Shown here: positions 1 through 6,108 of the stretch, piece after piece
Numbering within the stretch: position 1 is the stretch's first letter
How the letters are laid out: each line of letters begins with the position of its first letter
From: a virus
DNA: 26,143 bases
IMG/VR virus record: IMGVR_UViG_3300024520_000435
Location: 1 to 26,143 of that record
Reading direction: 5' to 3' (one strand)
Position numbers and translations under genes: made by a program
Notes under the pieces: generated by a model
Told to the model about the DNA's origin: nothing
Seen by the model: the letters and a program-made list of their open reading frames with translations, nothing else
Database searches by the model: none

Positions 1-371
1 TGGGGTCTGGCAATTCTCGCTATGAGATTTTAATGGGTTTAGGGGTGCGTCCGACCGTAGTGCCCAGGTTGACTGTTGCAGATGGGATTGAGGCTGTAAG
101 GGCGTCGATCCCAAGGTGTTATTTCGACCGCGGCAACTGTTCTGACGGGCTCAAGGCTCTCAGGCATTACCATCGCCAGTTTTCTGACAGGACGGGGGAT
201 TGGAAAGACCGGCCTAACCATGATTGGAGTTCCCACTCCTGCGATTCATTTCGTTATTTGTGTGTTGGTTTGCGTGATGATGATGGTGATGTTTTATCTG
301 TTGCCGCTCGCACCGGCCGGTTACCTGGGGGCGGTCAGGTTGTGACGCCGCCGGATCACACTTTTGGCTGA
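1..371 (+). CDS. Terminase large subunit, C-terminal fragment (5' end outside window)
   Basis: This is the end of the phage DNA-packaging motor ATPase/nuclease, which cuts concatemers and drives DNA into the prohead. The frame is open from base 3 without a start codon, so the gene begins left of the window; an internal ATG at 33 is not the real start. The visible part carries the usual terminase C-terminal pattern: a GIEAVR segment, then RCYFDRGNCSDGLKALRHY, then HDWSSHSCDSFRYL. By family knowledge, the Asp before SFRYL is the last acidic residue of the RNase H-like nuclease site. The ATPase domain cannot be judged here. The stop (369-371) overlaps the presumed TTG start of the next gene. Confidence 0.9.
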   Translation, partial: GSGNSRYEILMGLGVRPTVVPRLTVADGIEAVRASIPRCYFDRGNCSDGLKALRHYHRQFSDRTGDWKDRPNHDWSSHSCDSFRYLCVGLRDDDGDVLSVAARTGRLPGGGQVVTPPDHTFG

Positions 372-999
372 GTTGGTGCCGGCGGTCTATGGGGATGTCG
401 TTTTCATTGCGCGGAATATGCGTGATCTGGATGTCGAGGAGATTATGCCGCTGATTTGGTCTGGTAAGGCCGAGGATTTGGCGGCGATGTCCTGTACTGC
501 TGGCGGCATTGCTACTGTTGCGCTTTCTGATGGTTGTCCGGTTTCGGCATATGGCGCTTTTCTGTCACGCCCGTTGATGTGGACTGTCTGGATGTTTGCC
601 ACCGATCGGTGGTCTGAGGTTGCGTTGGCCGTGACGAAGGACATCAAGCGGCGGATGATGCCACAGATGATCGATGACGGCGCCGTGCGTTGCGATTGCT
701 GGTCGATGGATGGGCATGACATAGCCCACAGGTGGTTGGAATCGTTAGGTGCTATCCGCGAGGCGTCTGTCGAGGATTATGGACCGTCGCGGAAGACGTA
801 TCATTGTTATTCATGGACGCGTTCCCGTCTGGAGCGCGATGGAGATTTTAATCATGTGTTTCGGACCCTTCGCTCCAAAAGCTCCAAAGCCTCCACCGCT
901 CCCGCTCCCGCCAGAGCCGCCCCCGACGCGGGACGATCCGGTGGTGAATCAAGAGGCCACGGCAAAACGCAAACGGAAATTGTCAGCCAAGGGGCGTAG
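364..999 (+). CDS. T7 gp13-like / DUF2833 protein with GNAT-like fold
   Basis: The first 160 or so residues look like the phage DUF2833 family (T7 gp13 type, GNAT-like). Supporting motifs are an SAYGAF strand, WTVWMFATDRW, the helix DIKRRMMPQMIDDGA and WSMDGHDIAHRWLESLGA. In T7 the equivalent is needed for virion morphogenesis but is not a major particle component; an enzymatic role is unproven. The TTG start at 364 is chosen because it keeps the first strand (VVFIARNMRD). TTG 373, GTG 376 and ATG 418 are alternatives, and no strong ribosome site precedes any of them. The last 48 or so residues are Ala/Ser/Arg-rich and lie over the next gene in another frame, so they look like a read-through extension rather than part of the fold. 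Confidence 0.75.
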   Translation: MAELVPAVYGDVVFIARNMRDLDVEEIMPLIWSGKAEDLAAMSCTAGGIATVALSDGCPVSAYGAFLSRPLMWTVWMFATDRWSEVALAVTKDIKRRMMPQMIDDGAVRCDCWSMDGHDIAHRWLESLGAIREASVEDYGPSRKTYHCYSWTRSRLERDGDFNHVFRTLRSKSSKASTAPAPARAAPDAGRSGGESRGHGKTQTEIVSQGA

Positions 1000-1075
1000 T
1001 TCCACCATCCTTACCGGCTCTCTGGGTGATACGTCCGCGGCCGATGTCGGCAAGAAAACTTTGTTAGGCGCTTGA
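854..1075 (+). CDS. Small conserved phage protein, proline-rich N-terminus
   Basis: This is a 73-residue protein. It starts MCFGPFAPKAPK, followed by a run rich in Pro (about residues 8-24), the DDP motif, a basic stretch (AKRKRKLSAKGR), and the ending STILTGSLGDTS...KKTLLGA. Very similar short proteins with a Pro-rich start, a KGRSSTILTG-type core and a KKTLLG end sit beside the portal gene in many podoviruses; their role is unknown. The ATG at 854 is preceded by GGAG at 841-844 with good spacing, so I choose it over the in-frame codons at 749 and 839. It overlaps the end of the upstream gp13-like gene by 146 bases. Confidence is high that it is a gene, low on function. Confidence 0.8.
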   Translation: MCFGPFAPKAPKPPPLPLPPEPPPTRDDPVVNQEATAKRKRKLSAKGRSSTILTGSLGDTSAADVGKKTLLGA

Positions 1076-1078
1076 AAG

Positions 1079-1285
1079 TTGTGTACTCCCGGTATTCAGC
1101 GCATGACCCAACAGCCTGGCGTCAAGTCGCCTCTTTCTTCTCTGGGTAATCGTCTGGATCAGGCGCAGCGCCTCGCTGCCTCGACCACTGGCGGTGGCAC
1201 GTTCCAGGGCAGAACGGTTCTACAGGGCGTCCCGCGTAATAGCGGTGTCGATGCTATACGCAAGACAACGTTCACGGGGGTCTGA
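1079..1285 (+). CDS. Small phage protein of unknown function
   Basis: This 68-residue ORF lies between two well-supported genes and has a Gly/Thr/Arg-rich, probably disordered sequence (for example TTGGGTFQGRTVLQGV). I do not recognise a family. A TTG start at 1079 gives an MC- start like the gene before it, with AGGCG at 1067-1071 as a weak ribosome site. An ATG at 1103 is the alternative and would give 60 residues. Its stop TGA (1283-1285) shares its last base with the portal start, a TGATG junction typical of translational coupling. Its position suggests a virion or head-assembly accessory role, but that is inference from neighbours only. Confidence 0.6.
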   Translation: MCTPGIQRMTQQPGVKSPLSSLGNRLDQAQRLAASTTGGGTFQGRTVLQGVPRNSGVDAIRKTTFTGV

Positions 1286-2907
1286 TGGAAAACGGATTAA
1301 TCTTCAAGCGTTTCGAGCTTTTACAGCGCAGCCGCGGCACATGGGAATCTCACTGGGAAGAGATCGCAGAACGTGTTTTGCCGCGTAGTGCTGTTTTCAC
1401 CGGTCAGAGGGAAGCCGGCGACAAGCGCACGGCCAAGTTATTTGACGCCACTGCTTCTCTGGCGTTGGAGCGTTTTGCCGCGGCCGTCGAGAGTTTGCTG
1501 ACCCCCCGCGGCGCCCGGTGGCATACGTTGCGGACCTCGAACCAGGCTTTGAACCGTGACAATGATGTGCGGCTGTATTTCGACCAGGTCGAACAAGCCA
1601 TGTTTGCACATCGGTATTCACCGAAAGCGAACTTCGCGTCCCAGGTCCATGAGGGGTACATGTCTCTTGGCGCCTTTGGCACTGCCGGTTTGTTTATCGA
1701 TGAGGCGCCGGTGCGCGGCGCAATCTACCGGTCGGTCCATCTTGCCGACCTGTTTATCGCTGAAAATGAACACGGCATGATTGACACCGTTTACCGGCGA
1801 TTTGAAACGTCGGCGCGGAATGTGGACAAGATGTTCCCCGAGGGGGACTTTTCTGACGACTTCAAGAAGACCCTGAAGGACAAGCCCGATCAGAATGTCA
1901 GGCTGTTGCATGTTGTGATGCCTCGCGGAGATCGCGACCCGATGCGCCGTGATCGGAAAAATGCGGTATTCTTTTCAGGTTATTTCGAGATCAAATCAAA
2001 GCACCTGATTGAAGAAGGCGGATTCGCGACCAACCCTTACATCGTCAGCAGGTATAATTCAGGACCACGCGAGATTTTTGGCAGATCGCCGGCAATGACG
2101 ATCCTGCCTGATATCAAGATGATCAACGAGATGTCGAAGACGGTCATTCGCGCTGGTCAGAAAGTTGTCGATCCTCCTTTGCTGGTGGCCGATGAGGGCG
2201 TCATGTTCCCCATCAATACCAATTCCGGCGCCGTTACGTTTGCCCGGTTGGATGGCCGTAATCAGCCACCTGTCCAACCGCTGTTCACCGGTGCCCGTGT
2301 CGATATCGGTTTGGACATGATGGATCAGCGGCGCAAGGTGATCAACGATGCCTTCCTGGTAACGCTGTTCCAGATACTGGTCGAGACGCCGACGATGACG
2401 GCTACAGAGGTTTTGCAGCGCGCCCAGGAAAAAGGTGCCTTGCTTGCTCCCACCATCGGCCGGCAGCAGACCGAGATGCTGGGTCCGTTGATCGAGCGCG
2501 AGTTCGACATCCTGGACAAGCAGGGTTTGTTGCCTCCGCTCCCCGGCGTTCTGGCCGAGGCCGGCGGGGAATATGAGGTCGAATATGTCTCGCCATTAAG
2601 CCGCGCCATGAAGGCCGAGGAAGGCGTCGGCATCTTGCGGACCCTGGAGATGGTTCAGCCGATCGCGGCTGTCGATCCAAACGTCATGGATAATTTCGAC
2701 ACCGATGAGATCACGCGCACCCTGGCCGACACCAATGGGGCGCCCCAGCGCATCTTGCGGAATGAGGATGAGATCGCGGCGATGCGCGATGCTCGTAATC
2801 AGCAGCAGCAAATGCAGCAGATGGTCGATAACGCCGGTCCTGCCGCCGATGCGGCCCAGACTATTTCCGAGATGGCGGCAGCGGGGCAGCTACCGCCACC
2901 GCAATAA
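1285..2907 (+). CDS. Portal / head-to-tail connecting protein (T7 gp8-like)
   Basis: This protein forms the ring at the unique capsid vertex through which DNA is packaged and later ejected. At 540 residues it is close to T7 gp8. The N-terminal region (FKRFELLQRSRGTWESHWEE, then LFDATASLALERFAAAVESL and LTPRGARWHTL) is the classic start of the podoviral head-tail connector family. A gatekeeping GAFGTAGLFIDE segment follows at about residue 130, and YNSGPREIFGRSPAM occurs in the middle. The C-terminus is Gln-rich (about residues 505-512) and ends in a Pro-rich tail. The start ATG overlaps the upstream stop by one base. It lies between the packaging and scaffold genes, as expected. Confidence 0.93.
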   Translation: MENGLIFKRFELLQRSRGTWESHWEEIAERVLPRSAVFTGQREAGDKRTAKLFDATASLALERFAAAVESLLTPRGARWHTLRTSNQALNRDNDVRLYFDQVEQAMFAHRYSPKANFASQVHEGYMSLGAFGTAGLFIDEAPVRGAIYRSVHLADLFIAENEHGMIDTVYRRFETSARNVDKMFPEGDFSDDFKKTLKDKPDQNVRLLHVVMPRGDRDPMRRDRKNAVFFSGYFEIKSKHLIEEGGFATNPYIVSRYNSGPREIFGRSPAMTILPDIKMINEMSKTVIRAGQKVVDPPLLVADEGVMFPINTNSGAVTFARLDGRNQPPVQPLFTGARVDIGLDMMDQRRKVINDAFLVTLFQILVETPTMTATEVLQRAQEKGALLAPTIGRQQTEMLGPLIEREFDILDKQGLLPPLPGVLAEAGGEYEVEYVSPLSRAMKAEEGVGILRTLEMVQPIAAVDPNVMDNFDTDEITRTLADTNGAPQRILRNEDEIAAMRDARNQQQQMQQMVDNAGPAADAAQTISEMAAAGQLPPPQ

Positions 2908-2925
2908 CTGTAACCAGGGGGAGCG

Positions 2926-3195
2926 ATGGCCCAAGAACAGAATAAGGTCCAATCTGAGATATTACAGGCGTATCGGGATATCTTCCTACATACGCCACAG
3001 GGTCAGATAATTCTCAGGGATTTGATGAAAGTTTGCGGTCTGTATGCGATGACCGGGGTGCGACCAGACGCTGAACTCCAGCACATGGAGGGAGGTCGAG
3101 ACATGGTGCGCCGGATCATAACTATTCTGGCTCTGGATGAGGAGCAAATTACCGCTTTCACACTTGGCATAAAGGAAGATATAGCAGATGGCTGA
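2926..3195 (+). CDS. Bbp19-like phage protein
   Basis: This 89-residue protein resembles the family named after Bordetella phage BPP-1 Bbp19. It has a helix leading to FLHTPQGQIILRDL (residues 20-33), a central cysteine-containing helix, and EGGRDMVRRIITIL (residues 55-68). Family members usually lie between portal and scaffold or capsid genes, as here. A virion-assembly role is suspected but I know of no firm function. A strong ribosome site (GGGGAG) sits just before ATG 2926. Its last 8 bases overlap the start of the scaffold gene, which suggests coupled translation. Confidence 0.8.
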   Translation: MAQEQNKVQSEILQAYRDIFLHTPQGQIILRDLMKVCGLYAMTGVRPDAELQHMEGGRDMVRRIITILALDEEQITAFTLGIKEDIADG

Positions 3196-3991
3196 CGAAG
3201 CAGAAGGGTCCGTTTTGACGGGCAACCCGGAAGGCTCCACCGATTGGACTGACGGGCTCGATGATTACAAGGAAGTTATTGACGCAAAGGGATGGCAGTC
3301 CAACGCAGACCTGATGAAATCATATGTCAATTTGGAGAAAGCTGTAGGCGCCGATAAGGTGGTGTTGCCGGCAGAGGATAGCGATCTGGGTGAATGGGAT
3401 GGCTGGGAAAAGCTGGGCACCCCGAAAGAGGCGGCTGATTACAATCTGGCGGCGCCCGAGGGTTTCGACCAGTATGACCAGGGACTATCTGATTGGTTTC
3501 GCGAAGCCGCCCACGGTGCGAAACTGCCGGCCTCACAGGCTCAGAAATTACACGACAGTTTTGTCGAACGGATGATGGGCACCTATAATGAACAGGTGGC
3601 CGGCGCGCAGGACCAGAACGCCAAATGGGAAGCCGAATTGAAGACAGAATATGGCACCGCTTTTGATGAGCGTGTTGCTACGGCCCGCACTGCCATGCGG
3701 GAATTCGGTACACCCGAATTGGGGCAGATTATTGAGGCCGCGGGGCTGGGTTCCAATCCAGACCTGGTAAGAGCCTTCGCCAAGATCGGTATGCAGTTAG
3801 GCACCGGACCCCAGTTCAAGGACGTTGAGGGTGCCGGCAGATTCGGAACAACGCCGGAAATGGCGAGAGAACAGATTGCGGAGATCAGGGCCAACCCGGC
3901 TCTGATGGATTCCGCACACCCAGAAAACAAGGTGCTGAACGAAAGGTTGACGCGCCTTACGGAATTGGCTTTCGGCACTGATACCGTATAG
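3188..3991 (+). CDS. Capsid assembly scaffolding protein (T7 gp9-like)
   Basis: The scaffold guides capsid subunits into a prohead and is then lost. The 267-residue sequence is acidic and helical, as scaffolds are. It contains the recurrent pattern KGWQSNADLMKSYVNLEKAVG, then PEDSDLGEWD-type acidic sequence, then WEKLGTPKEAADYNL, and a C-terminal helix around NKVLNERLTRLTELAFG that is a candidate capsid-binding region. The gene starts within the last 8 bases of the Bbp19-like gene, with AAGGAAG about 11 bases upstream, and it directly precedes the capsid leader. Family placement rests on sequence pattern plus position. Confidence 0.85.
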   Translation: MADEAEGSVLTGNPEGSTDWTDGLDDYKEVIDAKGWQSNADLMKSYVNLEKAVGADKVVLPAEDSDLGEWDGWEKLGTPKEAADYNLAAPEGFDQYDQGLSDWFREAAHGAKLPASQAQKLHDSFVERMMGTYNEQVAGAQDQNAKWEAELKTEYGTAFDERVATARTAMREFGTPELGQIIEAAGLGSNPDLVRAFAKIGMQLGTGPQFKDVEGAGRFGTTPEMAREQIAEIRANPALMDSAHPENKVLNERLTRLTELAFGTDTV

Positions 3992-4103
3992 CCAAAGCTG
4001 GATAACCTTTTCGGCCCAGCGAAGAAGGTAGCGGAAGCTACGCGGGGTCCGTTCACCGGGCAACCCTTTCACCTTAATCTCAACTAACGCAGAGGAGTAC
4101 ACC
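3992..4103 (+). promoter_or_regulatory. Structured leader upstream of the major capsid gene
   Basis: This 112-base non-coding gap is one of the largest in the rightward block. It holds a hairpin with a 5-bp stem (GTAGC 4028-4032, GCTAC 4037-4041) closed by a GGAA loop of GNRA type. A second foldable element runs from GGGT (4045-4048) to ACCC (4063-4066), with an inner CCG/CGG pairing, followed by a weak pyrimidine run. A strong ribosome site (AGAGGAG, 4091-4097) leads into the capsid ATG. It may be a partial terminator, an RNA-processing or stability element, or a 5' leader boosting capsid synthesis. I see no convincing sigma70 promoter. Confidence 0.4.
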
Positions 4104-4985
4104 ATGAGTGTGCAAATCACGACCGCGTTTGTCGAGCAATATAAGGGTAATGTCGAACATCTGGTTCAGCAGAAAAGTTCGCGCCTTCGTAGCAATGTCT
4201 CGGTCGAGACTGTTACTGGCAAGAACGCTTTCTTTGAACAGGTCGGCGTAACCTCCGCTCGCGTTCGCACAACGAGACATGCCGATACGCCGAGAATGGA
4301 CACACCCCATTCCAGGCGTCGGGTCTCTCTGGTAGACTACGATTGGGCTGACCTCATCGATGATGAGGATCGTGTCCGAATGTTGATTGACCCCTCCGGT
4401 CCCTATGCCATGGCGGCGAGTTCCGCTATGGGAAGGGCCATGGATGAGGCAATCATCGACGCTGCTGACGGCACTGCCTACACGGGCGTGGCCGGCGGCA
4501 CTTCGACCAGCTATGACAGCAGCAACACAGTTGATGTTCAGGTTGGTATCAGCCCCGCGGCTGACACCGGTCTTAATGTCGGCAAGTTGCGCGCTGCCAA
4601 GCAAATCCTCGACGCCAACGAAGCCGAGGACGAAGGTCGCACTTGCGTCATCAATGCGAAGCAACTCCAGAATCTTCTGGGCGAAACCGAGGTTACTAGC
4701 AGCGATTATGCTGTCGTAAAAGCTCTCGTCCACGGTGAAGTTAGTACTTTTCTGGGTTTTGATTTCGTGAGAACTGAGCTAATCGAGACTGACAGTAACA
4801 GCGACCACAAAGTGCTGTTCTGGCAAAATTCGGGCATGAAGCTTGCTATCGGAAGTGAGCCCGCTGTCAAGATTAGTGAGCGTAGTGACAAAAACTACGC
4901 GACTCAGGTCTTTTACTCCATGTCCATCGGTGCAACCCGTATGCAAGAAAAGCTTATCGGTTACATCGAATGTGACCCAACCTGA
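4104..4985 (+). CDS. Major capsid protein
   Basis: This 293-residue protein forms the icosahedral shell. It begins with SVQITTAFVEQYKGNVEHLVQQ and continues with SRLRSNV and RHADTPRMDTPHSRRRVSL, followed by DWADLIDDEDRVRMLIDP. This series is typical of the podoviral capsid family that includes BPP-1 Bbp17 (Phage_capsid_2 type); by family knowledge the fold is HK97-like. The end has the expected GATRMQEKLIGYIEC. A strong ribosome site precedes the ATG, in keeping with high expression. The scaffold lies before it and a putative decoration protein after it. A 217-residue antisense ORF over this gene is a shadow. Confidence 0.9.
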   Translation: MSVQITTAFVEQYKGNVEHLVQQKSSRLRSNVSVETVTGKNAFFEQVGVTSARVRTTRHADTPRMDTPHSRRRVSLVDYDWADLIDDEDRVRMLIDPSGPYAMAASSAMGRAMDEAIIDAADGTAYTGVAGGTSTSYDSSNTVDVQVGISPAADTGLNVGKLRAAKQILDANEAEDEGRTCVINAKQLQNLLGETEVTSSDYAVVKALVHGEVSTFLGFDFVRTELIETDSNSDHKVLFWQNSGMKLAIGSEPAVKISERSDKNYATQVFYSMSIGATRMQEKLIGYIECDPT

Positions 4986-4999
4986 AGGAGGGCTGAAAA

Positions 5000-5494
5000 A
5001 TGGCTGTTACAACTCAAAATTCGACTGAGTATGCCAATACCGTCGCCGTCCCGGTTGTCAACAACAACACCACTGAGGATCATGGCAGGATACGGATCAT
5101 GTTTTTCACTTGCTTACAGGATGGCGCCGGCGATGCGACATCGTCTGTTGTCTTGGGCAAGCTCCCGCCAGGGAGGGTTCGTGTGTTGGCATCTCTTTCC
5201 AGAGCCTATGTTAACTGGACCACTGGTTCAGCGACTTTGGACCTGGGTTGGGATGCGTACACCGCAATGGATGGATCGACCACCGCGGCCGATGCAGACG
5301 GTCTCATCAACGGACTCAGCGTTGACACTGTTGGATTCCAGACGTTGGAAGGCGCCATCGCGGCCAACCTTCTAACCGGCGGAACCTATGTGTTTGAATC
5401 CAAAGATGGGGTCAAAATACGCGCCACCTCGCAAGACACGGCCATCGCCACCGGCGATGACCTTGTCGGCTATCTGGCGTATGTACTTGACTGA
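5000..5494 (+). CDS. Putative capsid decoration / structural protein
   Basis: This 164-residue protein is rich in beta-prone residues. Recognisable stretches are MAVTTQNSTEYANTVAVPVV, VVLGKLPPGRVRVLASLSR and ATLDLGWDAYTAMDG. Short beta-rich proteins with the LPPGRVRV-type pattern follow the major capsid gene in many marine podoviruses and are usually annotated as structural. BPP-1 has a cement protein (Bbp16) at the equivalent place, though I cannot claim homology to it by eye. GGAGG lies before the start, and a strong terminator hairpin follows the stop, so this gene ends the head-expression block. Function is inferred mainly from position and composition. Confidence 0.6.
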   Translation: MAVTTQNSTEYANTVAVPVVNNNTTEDHGRIRIMFFTCLQDGAGDATSSVVLGKLPPGRVRVLASLSRAYVNWTTGSATLDLGWDAYTAMDGSTTAADADGLINGLSVDTVGFQTLEGAIAANLLTGGTYVFESKDGVKIRATSQDTAIATGDDLVGYLAYVLD

Positions 5495-5498
5495 GTTT

Positions 5499-5526
5499 GG
5501 GAGGGGGTTAGCGCCCCCTCCTTTCT
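5499..5526 (+). terminator. Rho-independent terminator after the head genes
   Basis: An 8-bp GC-rich stem (GGAGGGGG 5500-5507 with CCCCCTCC 5514-5521) closes a six-base loop and is followed by TTTCTCTTTCT. It begins just after the stop at 5492-5494. The T-rich tail is interrupted by C, so termination may be partial, letting some transcription continue into the tail genes. No promoter is evident between here and the next start at 5554. Confidence 0.75.
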
Positions 5527-5553
5527 CTTTCTCACGGTTACGAGAGGTTCCCG

Positions 5554-6108
5554 ATGGCAACAACATTTGTTGAGATTGCCAACCGCGCGATCACGTTCCT
5601 GGGTGGCGCCACTATCACCGCGCTGACGGACGACACCAAAGAAGGTCGCGCCTGTAATCGCTTATACGAGCAAACGCGCGACCAGTGTCTGCGTGACTAC
5701 CCCTGGAATTTCGCTATCAAACGTGTACAGATCGCAGCGAACACCATTTCGCCGGTGTTTGAATATACCAATGCATTTGATTGGCCGTCTGACTGTCTCC
5801 GAATCATCGAGGTCGATACCACCGAGGAGTGGGCTGTCGAGGGGCGGCAAATTGTTTCTGACGCATCGGCGCCGCTGGATGTGGTCTATCTGCATCAGGT
5901 CACTGATGCCAATCTGTTCGACGCCCTGTTTATCGAGGCTTACGCTCTGCGCCTGGCCGCTGATATTGCATATGATATTACAGCATCTCAGACTGTTGCC
6001 CAAAACGCCGAAACTAAATATATGGCGAAGCTTCAACAAGCGCGGTTGGTCGATGCCCAGGAAAGCTTGCCGGCCAGTGAACTATCATGGCTTGAGGTGA
6101 GGAACTAG
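5554..6108 (+). CDS. Tail tubular protein A (T7 gp11-like adaptor)
   Basis: This head-tail adaptor sits between portal and nozzle. The 184-residue sequence shows the family signature: an N-terminal helix (FVEIANRAITFLGGATITAL), GRACNRLYEQTRDQCLRDYPWNFAIKR, then YTNAFDWPSDCLRIIEV. The RxxYPWNFA pattern is the clearest marker. The C-terminal region is helical (DALFIEAYALRLAADIAYDIT). T7 gp11 is of similar size (about 196 residues). GAGAGG precedes the ATG. The stop is immediately followed by the start of the nozzle gene at 6109, so the two adjoining tail proteins are co-expressed. Confidence 0.9.
   Translation: MATTFVEIANRAITFLGGATITALTDDTKEGRACNRLYEQTRDQCLRDYPWNFAIKRVQIAANTISPVFEYTNAFDWPSDCLRIIEVDTTEEWAVEGRQIVSDASAPLDVVYLHQVTDANLFDALFIEAYALRLAADIAYDITASQTVAQNAETKYMAKLQQARLVDAQESLPASELSWLEVRN

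Noticed and set aside
33-371. Short independent gene starting at ATG 33
   Set aside because: The frame is open to the window edge and the translation is the C-terminus of a terminase, so it is a truncated gene.
4080-4733. 217-residue minus-strand ORF over the capsid gene
   Set aside because: It is fully antisense to the well-supported major capsid gene and shows no recognisable domain or sensible ribosome site.
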